Shown in pieces: positions 26,624 to 35,661 of a DNA stretch of 39,140 bases. The stretch spans positions 1 through 39,140 of the forward strand of contig NZ_CAKMLL010000022.1 of NCBI RefSeq assembly GCF_927797785.1, written 5' to 3'. Both the position numbers and the translations under genes were made by a program. The stretch comes from Candidatus Nitrotoga sp. BS. GTDB lineage: Bacteria; Pseudomonadota; Gammaproteobacteria; Burkholderiales; Gallionellaceae. Under the pieces are notes generated by a model that was given only the letters and a program-made list of their open reading frames with translations, was not told where the DNA came from and made no database searches. The first letter of the stretch is position 1, and each line of letters opens with the position of its first letter.

Positions 26624-28003
26624 ATGTCGGCAAATTTTGTTGCATTAGCCTATTTAGTCGCCGCTGTCTTGTTCATCCTGGCACTGAAAGGCTTGAGCTC
26701 TCCAATTTCCGCACGGAACGGAAACATGTTCGGCATGATAGGCATGGCCATTGCGGTGCTTACCACGCTGACTGTCACCCAGAACCTGGTTTATATTGTG
26801 CTGGCTATCATTGTGGGCGGATCAATCGGTGCGGTGGTCGCCCGACGTATTCAAATGACTGCCATGCCTGAATTGGTGGCGGCCATGCACTCACTGGTCG
26901 GTCTGGCGGCGGTGCTGGTCGCCATGTCCGCGTTTTATAATCCAGTCGCCTACGGCATCGCGCCGTTGCATGCCAGCAACCTGATTGAGTTATTCATCGG
27001 CACGTTTATTGGTGCGATCACATTCACTGGTTCCATCATCGCATTCGGCAAACTGTCCGGCAAGCTTGGCAGCAAGCCGCTAACATTTTCAGGACAACAC
27101 TGGTTTAACCTGTTCCTGGGTGTTGTGATGATCGCTTTCGGCATCATGTTCACGGTTACGGAAAGTTGGACACCATTCCTGATCATGATTGTTTTGGCGC
27201 TGGCGCTGGGCGTGTTACTGATTATGCCGATTGGCGGGGCGGACATGCCAGTAGTCGTATCCATGCTTAACTCCTATTCCGGGTGGGCGGCAGCGGGCAT
27301 TGGCTTTACCCTGAATAACAATATGCTGATTATTGCCGGTTCATTAGTAGGCAGCTCTGGCGCGATTCTCTCTTATATTATGTGCAAGGCAATGAACCGC
27401 TCTTTCTTCAATGTAATTCTCGGTGGCTTTGGTGGTGAAGCTGAAGTGGGAGAGGCTGGCAAGGTCGAACAACGGCCAGTGCGTAGCGGTAGTGCGGATG
27501 ACGCTGCATTCCTGATGGGCAATGCGGGTAGCGTCATCATCGTGCCGGGCTATGGCCTGGCGGTCGCGCGGGCACAACATGCAATCAATGAAATGTCTAA
27601 TCTTTTAATCGAAAATGGCGTCAATGTACGTTATGCCATTCACCCTGTGGCTGGACGCATGCCGGGGCATATGAACGTGTTACTGGCCGAGGCTGAAGTA
27701 CCTTACGATCAAGTACTTGAAATGGACGAGATCAATAACGAATTTGCCGATACTGATGTAGTACTGGTTATCGGTGCCAACGACGTGGTGAATCCTGCAG
27801 CCAAAACTGACCCGCACTCTCCTATTTATGGCATGCCGATCATTGATGCACACAAGGCGCGCACCATTCTGGTGGTAAAGCGCAGTATGGCTGTTGGTTA
27901 TGCAGGACTGGACAATGATTTGTTCTATTTAGACAAAACCATGATGGTGTTTGGCGATGCAAAAAAGGTAGTCGAGGAAATTATCAAGTCGTTGCAGCAT
28001 TAA
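26624..28003 (+). CDS. pntB: NAD(P) transhydrogenase subunit beta
   Basis: 459 residues from ATG 26624, with AAGGA 6 nt upstream; the frame is open farther upstream to 26531 but lacks signals there. The N-terminal half has multiple membrane helices (dII), including GSIGAVVARRIQMTAMPELVAAMHS. The C-terminal dIII binds NADP, with IIVPGYGLAVARAQHA, HPVAGRMPGHMNVLLAEA, EMDEINNEFADTDVVLVIGANDVVNPAA and KRSMAVGYAG. With PntAA and PntAB it uses the proton gradient to drive NADH plus NADP to NADPH. In an autotroph this would supply NADPH for carbon fixation; that is inference. Confidence 0.97.
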   Translation: MSANFVALAYLVAAVLFILALKGLSSPISARNGNMFGMIGMAIAVLTTLTVTQNLVYIVLAIIVGGSIGAVVARRIQMTAMPELVAAMHSLVGLAAVLVAMSAFYNPVAYGIAPLHASNLIELFIGTFIGAITFTGSIIAFGKLSGKLGSKPLTFSGQHWFNLFLGVVMIAFGIMFTVTESWTPFLIMIVLALALGVLLIMPIGGADMPVVVSMLNSYSGWAAAGIGFTLNNNMLIIAGSLVGSSGAILSYIMCKAMNRSFFNVILGGFGGEAEVGEAGKVEQRPVRSGSADDAAFLMGNAGSVIIVPGYGLAVARAQHAINEMSNLLIENGVNVRYAIHPVAGRMPGHMNVLLAEAEVPYDQVLEMDEINNEFADTDVVLVIGANDVVNPAAKTDPHSPIYGMPIIDAHKARTILVVKRSMAVGYAGLDNDLFYLDKTMMVFGDAKKVVEEIIKSLQH

Positions 28004-28452
28004 GTTACTCGATGACTTATCTGGGGTACAACTAAATAATCAGCGCTTTGAAAATATCCATCTGAAATTGTAAATATTCTTAAACAATGCAGTAGGAATA
28101 ATAAAACCTGGGTTTAGAAGTACTCTAATCGAATTGCATCTCATAATTCATGACCACATTAAAGATGGAATTACATAAGCACTCAGGAAATCCTGAAGCG
28201 CCTTAAAGTATTTCTCCAAATTGTCGTAAAGTAATATACTTGATGGCTATTTATGAGATGCAAAAAGTGAATTCTTAGGAATACCATATTGGGCCGACTA
28301 GGATACTTTTGAATTGATCTGCCAGTCAAACCGTCGGTGGCGGCACCTCTCATCTCAAGCTTCACTTGACCGCATTAATAATGCACCCATGTTCAGTCAG
28401 ACACACTGCAATTATGGAGTTTTCATGCAAAACATGATGTTAAATTATTAAT
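28004..28452. other. Spacer between pntB and the GGDEF-EAL gene
   Basis: No gene is visible. TCAGGA-AA-TCCTGA (28183-28196) is a short perfect dyad. TAAAGTAT-N11-GTCGTAAA (28204-28230) resembles a sigma-28 promoter with the correct 11-bp spacer but only five of eight matches in the -10 half. It lies about 220 bp upstream of the next gene. No convincing terminator for pntB was found. Confidence 0.3.
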
Positions 28453-31400
28453 GTGGTAACTCCATTCGCTGCATCACGCATTAATGTGATTCAGAAGCTA
28501 CTATCTTTGTCTCCTACCGTCCGATTTTTACCATGGTTAGTAGTGATAGTTTCTTTGGTTGTAACCCACCAGTTATGGAAAAATGCACACAACGAAGCTG
28601 TACGGGAATTGCAATATAATTTCAATTTTCGTGTGCTTGATGTCAGAAACCGCATTGAACAGCGTATGCAGTCTTATGAACAAGCGCTACGGGGCGTACA
28701 AGGTTTATTCGCCGCCTCCATTAACGTAGAACGCGACGAATTCCATGCCTATATCCTCGATCAACATATTGTGGAGAACCTCCCTGGTATACAAGGCGTT
28801 GGATTTTCGCTGATCGTACCTGCAGTGCAGCAAAACAAACACACTACAATTATCCGCAAGGAAGACTTTCCCCCACACCCCATTAGTCATAATGGGAAAC
28901 AAGACATCGCCACCTCCCTCATCTTCATCGAGCCCGTCACAGAGAGTAATCGACGCACTTTTGGTTACGACATGTATTCCGATCCGATACGACGTGTTGC
29001 AATGGAGCAAGCACGCGACAACAATAAAGCCGTTATCACAAGTAAGACAAAACTTATACAAGAAAAAAGTGAGAGCACGCAGGCTGGTTTTCTGATGTAT
29101 TTACCTATTTACAAAAATGGTGCGCCATATGCCACCTTAGCTCAGCGCCGCGCAAACCTAATCGGCTGGGTCTGTGCTCTGTTTCGGATGGATGATTTAA
29201 TGCGTGGCATTCTCGGTACACGTGTACCTGACATCAACATAAAAATTTACGATGGCGAGGAAATGTCGAGTAAGACGCTAATGCATGATGCCGATAGCAC
29301 AAACAAAATCGGCGTCAAGATGGATCCGCTCTTCCATGCTTCCAAGCACTTTGAAATTGCTGGCCACACCTGGACAATGGCTAATAGCTCTCTCTCTAGC
29401 TTTGAGGCACAGCTGGACGAAGAACAGTCGCAGTCCATCATCGTGTTTGGCTTAGCTGTAAGTATATTGCTGGGGCTACTCACAGGGTTGCTGGTGCAGG
29501 GTCGGGAACGCGCTCTTCGAGCTGCGCGGAAGATGAATGAACGATTAATCGAGAGTGAGGAGCGCCTACGCCTTAGTCTGATGTATGGCGAAATCGGCAC
29601 TTGGGATTGGGATATTTGTACTAGCGAACTGTATTGGTGCGACCATATTTCTTACCTGATGGCCTGCCCTGCAGGAAAACAGAATAGTACTTATGAAGAT
29701 TTTATGAGCAGCATACATCCTGATGATCGTCAGAACGTTGTCAATTCAATGAATGCCTGCGTTGAAGCAAGCACTAGATACAACATAGAGCATCGAGTGA
29801 TTTGGCCGGACGGCACAATACGCTGGTTACATCAGCGTGGCGGTGTAATACGCGATAAAGATGGGACTCCTCTGAAGATGCTGGGTGTGGTTCAGGATAT
29901 TACCAGCAAAAAACTGGAGGAGATAGAACTGGTCGAGATCGATACGAGATTGCGCACCATTATTGATGCCGCCCCGGACGCCGTAGTGTTAATGAATTCA
30001 GAGGGCATTCTCACCGGCTGGAATGGACAGGCAGAAAAGATTTTTGGCTGGACCCGAGAAGAAGCCATCGGACAAATGCTGCACGATATGATCATCCCGC
30101 AGCAATATCGTAATGCGCATATTCAGGGCCTGAAACATTTTTTGGCTTCCAGCGAGGGGCCTGTACTAAACAAGCGCATAGAGATAGCAGGCTTGCATCG
30201 CGATGGCCACCAATTTTCTATCGAATTGGCAATATCTCCAGTCAAACATAAAGATAAATATGAGTTCTGCGCTTTCATCCACGACATCACAGTTCGCAAG
30301 AATACTCAAAGCTTACTGCTGCATGCCAAAGAAGACGCTGAGCGGAGCTCCGCAGAGTTAATCAGCTATATCCAGGCCATTGACCAGCACGCCCTCGTTT
30401 CAGTCGCCGACCCTGTCGGGCGCATCATACAGGCCAATGAAAAGTTCTGTGAAGTCAGTGGCTACAGCCCGGAGGAGCTGCTCGGTCATGATCACCGCAT
30501 CATCAATTCCGGGATGCATCCAAGCGCTTTCTTCATCGATATGTGGACAACCATCACCCGTGGTGACATCTGGCGCGGTGAAATTTGTAATCGCGCAAAA
30601 AACGGCACATTGTATTGGGTAGATAGCGCCATCGTGCCACTCAAAGGTGTGAACGGGCAAATTGTACGTTACATTTCGGTCAGGGTTGATATCACCAAAC
30701 GCAAGGAAGCTGAGCAGCATATCCAGTCCCTGGCTTACTACGATGTGTTGACTGGACTACCCAACCGTACCCTGCTGCGTGACCGTCTCGGTCAGTTGAT
30801 CGCTGAATCCCATCGCGATAAGCAGCAATTTGCATTGCTATTTATTGATCTTGATCGCTTTAAGTATATTAACGATTCGATGGGGCATGCGGTGGGCGAC
30901 AAACTATTGCAGGAAGTCGCGCTGCGCTTGCAGGAATGTGTGCGTGAAGTGGATACTGTGTCGCGTATCAGTGGCGACGAATTTATTGTGTTACTGCGTG
31001 AAACTGATGCAAACGGTGCGGCGCATGTGGCTGGCAAGATACTCAAGACACTGACTACTCCTTGTAATGTCGGCACTCTGCAAATCGTCACCCATGCCAG
31101 CATCGGCATCAGTATTTACCCTGATAATGTGGATAGTGACGACGAAATCAATACATTGATCAAGCACGCTGACGTGGCGATGTATCGTGTAAAGGCTGAG
31201 GGCCGCAGCAATTTTTTGTTTTTTGAGTCTGAAATGAATTTCCGTGCTAATCAACTATTCTCCATGGAAAATGATATGCGCCTGGCATTAGAGCGCAACG
31301 AGTTTACATTGCATTATCAGCCTCAGGCGAACTTGATTAGTGGAATGGTGTGCGGTGCGGAGGTTTTGCTGCGTTGGGAGCATCCAGAAAAAGGCTTTGT

Positions 31401-32031
31401 TTCACCAGCCGAATTTATTCCGGTGGCCGAAGAGACTGGGCAGATTATACCTATAGGGGAATGGGTGCTGCGCACAGCTTGCAAGCAACTGGCCGAATGG
31501 CGGCGACAGGGAATGGCCCAATTTCCGCTGTCTATAAATATATCGGTCATACAGCTACGTCAGCCTCAACTTGCGCAAATAATCATCGCTGTATTAGAAG
31601 AAACGGGGCTGGACCCAAATGACTTGGAGTTGGAAATTACTGAAGGCGTCATGCTGAACGAAGCTCAAGCAGCAATGGATTTTCTGATCAATATGAATGA
31701 GCTGGGAGTGAAGTTGGCCGTGGATGATTTCGGCACTGGGTATTCTAGCCTTAGTTACTTGAAGAAAATGCCGCTTGATCGACTGAAGGTTGATCAATCA
31801 TTCGTGCGTGACGTCGCTACTGATGACAACGATGCGGCTATCGTGCGGTCCATCATTAGCCTGGGCCACCAGTTCAAATTACAGGTCATCGCGGAAGGCG
31901 TGGAAACGCTGGAACAACTTGATTTCTTGCGCATCAGAGGCTGCGACGAGGTTCAAGGTTATTATTATAGCCGTCCACTGCCAACTGAAAAATTTGCAAT
32001 GTTCGTCAATAGCAATCCAGTACTAAATTAG
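28453..32031 (+). CDS. CHASE-PAS-PAS-PAS-GGDEF-EAL cyclic-di-GMP protein
   Basis: 1192-residue membrane sensor. A transmembrane helix at about 24-42, a periplasmic CHASE domain (about 70-310) and a second helix (329-349) precede three PAS domains (about 370-490, 500-615, 640-750). The GGDEF domain has SGDEF (840-844) with the inhibitory I-site R831-x-x-D834 exactly five residues earlier. The EAL domain has EVL (970-972) instead of EAL but keeps NIS, ELEITEG, DDFGTGYSSL, K1112 in RLKVDQ, AEGVET and QGYYYSRPL. Both synthesis and hydrolysis of cyclic di-GMP are thus possible, probably tuned by the PAS ligands. The GTG start lacks a clear ribosome binding site, but stop codons allow little else. 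Confidence 0.93.
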   Translation: MVTPFAASRINVIQKLLSLSPTVRFLPWLVVIVSLVVTHQLWKNAHNEAVRELQYNFNFRVLDVRNRIEQRMQSYEQALRGVQGLFAASINVERDEFHAYILDQHIVENLPGIQGVGFSLIVPAVQQNKHTTIIRKEDFPPHPISHNGKQDIATSLIFIEPVTESNRRTFGYDMYSDPIRRVAMEQARDNNKAVITSKTKLIQEKSESTQAGFLMYLPIYKNGAPYATLAQRRANLIGWVCALFRMDDLMRGILGTRVPDINIKIYDGEEMSSKTLMHDADSTNKIGVKMDPLFHASKHFEIAGHTWTMANSSLSSFEAQLDEEQSQSIIVFGLAVSILLGLLTGLLVQGRERALRAARKMNERLIESEERLRLSLMYGEIGTWDWDICTSELYWCDHISYLMACPAGKQNSTYEDFMSSIHPDDRQNVVNSMNACVEASTRYNIEHRVIWPDGTIRWLHQRGGVIRDKDGTPLKMLGVVQDITSKKLEEIELVEIDTRLRTIIDAAPDAVVLMNSEGILTGWNGQAEKIFGWTREEAIGQMLHDMIIPQQYRNAHIQGLKHFLASSEGPVLNKRIEIAGLHRDGHQFSIELAISPVKHKDKYEFCAFIHDITVRKNTQSLLLHAKEDAERSSAELISYIQAIDQHALVSVADPVGRIIQANEKFCEVSGYSPEELLGHDHRIINSGMHPSAFFIDMWTTITRGDIWRGEICNRAKNGTLYWVDSAIVPLKGVNGQIVRYISVRVDITKRKEAEQHIQSLAYYDVLTGLPNRTLLRDRLGQLIAESHRDKQQFALLFIDLDRFKYINDSMGHAVGDKLLQEVALRLQECVREVDTVSRISGDEFIVLLRETDANGAAHVAGKILKTLTTPCNVGTLQIVTHASIGISIYPDNVDSDDEINTLIKHADVAMYRVKAEGRSNFLFFESEMNFRANQLFSMENDMRLALERNEFTLHYQPQANLISGMVCGAEVLLRWEHPEKGFVSPAEFIPVAEETGQIIPIGEWVLRTACKQLAEWRRQGMAQFPLSINISVIQLRQPQLAQIIIAVLEETGLDPNDLELEITEGVMLNEAQAAMDFLINMNELGVKLAVDDFGTGYSSLSYLKKMPLDRLKVDQSFVRDVATDDNDAAIVRSIISLGHQFKLQVIAEGVETLEQLDFLRIRGCDEVQGYYYSRPLPTEKFAMFVNSNPVLN

Positions 32032-32432
32032 GATTGGATATAATTTTCGTTATTTTCTAGATGCATTGTTCGTCACCCCAGAGCTTGGGGAGTCTCATAT
32101 CGACCAAGAGAAAAGACCACCAAAAAGTGCCACGCCCGACTGCAAGATTCCAGATTTTTTCACTGCTACAAAATAATATTGTACTAAACTTACTTTCAAG
32201 GACGGTTTCAACCGGAAGTCCTTATATTCCCCCCCTGAAACAGCGCGGCGACCTCATATTTCGGGAATACAAACTGCGATCAAATTTTTACTCGCGCCTT
32301 GTCTTGACTAGAAAATTGAAATTTAGATGCGCCCTAAAGTTGAGTCCTTATAAATAAGATTTCAGAGTTGAATCACCTATGAACAAAGTGGGGCTTACTC
32401 TCCAGAAAAGAACACTATAATTTCATTCACCA
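32032..32432. other. Spacer between the convergent GGDEF-EAL and sulP genes
   Basis: No supported gene. A 98-codon plus-strand frame lacks ribosome binding site and family features. CCCCA-GAGCT-TGGGG (32076-32090) is a stable hairpin 45 bp after the GGDEF-EAL stop, without a T-run. It may act as a 3'-end structure for that transcript. Confidence 0.35.
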
Positions 32433-34067
32433 TCAGACGATATTCTTCTGGATCAGAACCTTCTTACCCGATGGGTATTCATCATGGTGGTCGTGTAAAA
32501 CAATAAATTCTTCGTTCTTTACTAATCTTTCCTTGCCGTATATATCGCGAACCTCAACTGAAATATTATGATTGGGTGCTGTTACTAAAAAGTCATCAAT
32601 TGTTTCCACAATGTCGTGATCAATAAAATGAGATTTGCTGGCATCAATTACAAGCGTACTGTTTGGTTTGACATGTGCAAGAAGCTTTCTCAATAATGCC
32701 TTATTGAGAAAGGATACATCTTTATGAAACGTTAATACATAAGATGAATCATCTTGAATCAGAGTAATGGCATCACGGTAATTAGCCTTAATAACGAAGA
32801 ACAAACCAAATACTATACCGACTGACATGCCTATTAATAAATCGCTAGCTAAAATCGCTGTTATTGTAATAATGAACGGCAATAATTGACTCCAACCCTT
32901 TCGATAGAATTCCTTGAATAAAGCTGGTTTAGCGAGTTTATACCCAGTATGCAGCAAAATGGCTGACAAACAGCCCAGTGGAAAATAATTTATGTAATTT
33001 GAAAAAAACATTACGCTCAGCAATATACATAGGCCATGAATAATAGAAGATAGTGGCGATTTACCACCAGAGTTAATATTGGCTGAACTACGCACAATAA
33101 CAGCAGTTATTGGTAAACCGCCGATTAATCCGGAAACAATATTTCCAACGCCTTGTGCTTTAAGCTCTCTATTAGTCGGTGAAGTGCGTTTTAAAGGATC
33201 TAGCTTATCTACTGCTTCTAGGCTTAACAATGTTTCGAGACTACCAACAATAGCTAGCGTGGCTGCAACAATATAAACCTGAGGATTAGTCCAATAACTG
33301 TAGTCAGGAAATATGAAGTTATTCAAAAACTCGCCAACACTATTTGAGACAGGAATATTCACTAAGTGAACTGAACCGACCGCCCAATCCGGAAACCAAC
33401 GCTCAGCAGATAAATTATATAGAATTCCCCATACTATCGCTATTAATGGGCCAGGAATTAATTTTAGAATTTTTTGCCTTTTAAACCATGGCTTTTCCCA
33501 AACTATCAGTATCAGCAAGGCAACAATGGATGTCACTAATACACCATGCGAAATGGAGTTAAAAGCATCATATATTGGGAGTAAAAATTCTTGTACATCT
33601 TCTTCCCTATAAGCCTCAGGACCACCATATAGCACGCTATAACCAGTAGCATGAGGGATCTGTTTAATAATTAAAATCAACCCAATGGCAGCTAACATTC
33701 CTTTAATAACAGCTGAAGGGAAAAAAGCACCGACGATCCCTGCTTTGAGAAAGCCAGCTATTAGCTGCATAAAGCCCGCTAATACCACGGCAACTAAAAA
33801 CCCTTGGTAACTACCTAACGTTTCAATAGCGTTAAAAACAATCACCGTTAAACCGGCCGCCGGACCCGAGACACTAAGTTGTGAACCACTTAACCAAGCG
33901 ACAACTAGCCCACCGACCATTCCTGCTATCAATCCAGCGAACATAGGCGCTCCAGATGCCAGGGCGACACCAAGGCATAACGGAAGGGCCACTAAAAATA
34001 CCACGATACCCGAAGGAATATCATCCTTTAGGTGTCTAAAGTAGTGATGTCTGAGTTGTTGGGTCAT
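32433..34067 (-). CDS. SulP family anion transporter with STAS domain
   Basis: 544 residues. The sulfate permease N-terminal region is seen as DDIPSGIVVFLVALPLCLGVALASGAP (split here: residues 15-41), then VSGPAAGLTVIVF, about 10-12 membrane helices, GGLPITAVIVRSSANINSGGKSPLSSI in the substrate-path region and a C-terminal STAS domain (about 440-520, with TLVIDASKSHFIDHD). ATG 34067 was chosen because GGAG is 9 nt upstream; the ORF can begin at TTG 34082. SulP proteins carry sulfate, bicarbonate or other anions, some with sodium. Bicarbonate uptake would suit an autotroph, but the substrate cannot be read from sequence. It lies downstream of the usp gene in the same orientation, 284 bp apart. 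Confidence 0.92.
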   Translation of the reverse strand: MTQQLRHHYFRHLKDDIPSGIVVFLVALPLCLGVALASGAPMFAGLIAGMVGGLVVAWLSGSQLSVSGPAAGLTVIVFNAIETLGSYQGFLVAVVLAGFMQLIAGFLKAGIVGAFFPSAVIKGMLAAIGLILIIKQIPHATGYSVLYGGPEAYREEDVQEFLLPIYDAFNSISHGVLVTSIVALLILIVWEKPWFKRQKILKLIPGPLIAIVWGILYNLSAERWFPDWAVGSVHLVNIPVSNSVGEFLNNFIFPDYSYWTNPQVYIVAATLAIVGSLETLLSLEAVDKLDPLKRTSPTNRELKAQGVGNIVSGLIGGLPITAVIVRSSANINSGGKSPLSSIIHGLCILLSVMFFSNYINYFPLGCLSAILLHTGYKLAKPALFKEFYRKGWSQLLPFIITITAILASDLLIGMSVGIVFGLFFVIKANYRDAITLIQDDSSYVLTFHKDVSFLNKALLRKLLAHVKPNSTLVIDASKSHFIDHDIVETIDDFLVTAPNHNISVEVRDIYGKERLVKNEEFIVLHDHHDEYPSGKKVLIQKNIV

Positions 34068-34351
34068 TATTTGCGTCTCCAAAATCTTATGTTAATCGCT
34101 TCAAGCTTAATTCCCCGCCCTTTGGGAAAAAGTCCGGTGAAAGCCGGCTGATTTACAGCTCGACAATACCCATGGCTAACAGCGGGTGCTTTATTTTGGC
34201 TATCTCAGTAGTTATCTGTTGATTTTTGGTAACTGCTTAATTATGAAGGCATGAAGGATTTTTCGTTAATCATAAAAATCCCCAACCATATGATTTATAA
34301 GTGTTTAGTAGATCATTAAATCAAATTCAACAGCTAATTGCAACATAGCCT

Positions 34352-34801
34352 TTATTTTGGCCTTAAAACCAATACGTCACAGGGTGAAAGTTTTAAAATG
34401 CGATCCGCAAAAGAGCTAAGGAAAAGCCCAGCAAAACCTCTTTTATTTCTTGTTGCTATTACGATCATACCTGCATTAATTTCTTTAGCATACTCAGCCA
34501 GCCTATCTGCTGGAGATTTCGCAATTATAACTTCAAAATGCGCTTTTTTTAGTACCGACAAAGGCATCATCTCACTTGCTTTATTCTTTATAAAATCAAG
34601 CGCATGCTGTTTCATATTTTTTTGTTCGTCCTTGCTAAGGGTTTCGTCAACACCCATATCACTAACGTACACATCTTTCCTGATAACGTGAACAAAATAT
34701 ACTTCCTTTTTGGTCCAAACATATTCATGCCCCCATCTTGAAATACTTGGCATAAACTCATCTTCGGTTGGCATGGCAATTACTATTTTTTGTGGGTTCA
34801 T
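34352..34801 (-). CDS. Universal stress protein (UspA-like)
   Basis: 149 residues from ATG 34801, with AAGGA 8 nt upstream; an ATG three codons earlier overlaps that ribosome binding site. It begins MNPQKIVIAMPTEDEF and ends with ADRLAEYAKEINAGMIVIATRNKRGFAGLFLSSFADRILKLSPCDVLVLRP, the Usp pattern (the segment spans the last third). The ATP-binding G-x2-G-x9-G-S/T motif is degenerate (A-T-R-N ... S-S), so it is probably a non-ATP-binding type. It may share regulation with the downstream sulP gene, as Usp proteins often pair with anion transporters. Confidence 0.88.
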   Translation of the reverse strand: MNPQKIVIAMPTEDEFMPSISRWGHEYVWTKKEVYFVHVIRKDVYVSDMGVDETLSKDEQKNMKQHALDFIKNKASEMMPLSVLKKAHFEVIIAKSPADRLAEYAKEINAGMIVIATRNKRGFAGLFLSSFADRILKLSPCDVLVLRPK

Positions 34802-35661
34802 TTTTTTCATCCTTAAATAAATATAAATTGCCAAATCAAACAATAATCTATTGGGTTATCCCTAGTCAAGATAATGATAAATCTGTTGGCATCGACATAA
34901 GCTGCCCAGAGGAAGTTTGAATTTAATGAACCCGCCGACTTAGCCGAAACTCAACAGTTTTTTTGTTGATATCCAGAACCAGATCATGAAACAACCCCAA
35001 AAATAGTATCGATAATGCCGGTTGCATAACAGCCCGAATTCTGGAGAACGCAGATCCTCTACTTGATTTAAGTGGGCATGCACAATTAGTCCAAGAAAAC
35101 TCGGCGGATAAACATTGCCGATTTGGGATTGATTGAGAAATATTCATTGAACTGCATACTTGCATCATGCGGGCCTTAACTGACGAGCAGGTAGCAGGTA
35201 GTAAAAAAAAGCGATCTCGGCAAACCGCTTGCCAATGGCACTAACTAAATCCAGATTCCGGCTGGGAAGTAGCGCCATGACCAAGGCACCAATCGCCGGA
35301 ACCACAGGCGAATTACACGTAACGTCCCCATTGTTAATCAATCAATGAGGTCAAGTCTCCCATTCATACATTGTTTCAAGAATAATTGGGGTCAGACTCT
35401 CATGGCGCTCGGATAATAAATAGAACCCATAAAATCATAATGATAGAATAATAACTCTGTCAATTTTTTTGCGCAATCGTATTTCTCCATCGTTGTATCA
35501 GGCTTTTCTCCTATTGGTTGATCTGGGCAATCCCTCTGCGGAGTGCAGATATCGCTATGACTGTTCAAATGTTATTGCTTAACCGAGTTTGACCAGAGCA
35601 AACAGCAAGAGGCCGTAAGGGGAGCGTAATGAGCAATAGACTCGGGAGCTACGGGGTGCAG
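34802..35661. other. Long noncoding region with mobile-element flank and a possible gene relic
   Basis: 860 bp without an intact gene. At 35387-35394 the octamer TGGGGTCA occurs within AATAATTGGGGTCAGACTC, a flank typical of RAYT/IS200-like elements. A minus-strand frame, 35165-35341, encodes VVPAIGALVMALLPSRN and a further hydrophobic stretch, reminiscent of the N-terminus of NuoM/NdhD-like proton-pumping subunits. Other short frames have no support. Base composition shifts to AT-rich close to the usp start, where its promoter should lie. Confidence 0.4.

Noticed and set aside
32061-32357. 98-codon plus-strand frame after the GGDEF-EAL gene
   Set aside because: Low-complexity composition, no ribosome binding site and no recognised family.
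34115-34170. Cobalamin-riboswitch-like string (GGGAA...CCGGTGAAA...CCGG...CTG)
   Set aside because: It is on the plus strand with no plus-strand gene downstream, and no B12 box is visible; treated as coincidence.
34923-35168. 81-codon minus-strand frame
   Set aside because: No ribosome binding site, no motif, and it lies in AT-rich debris.
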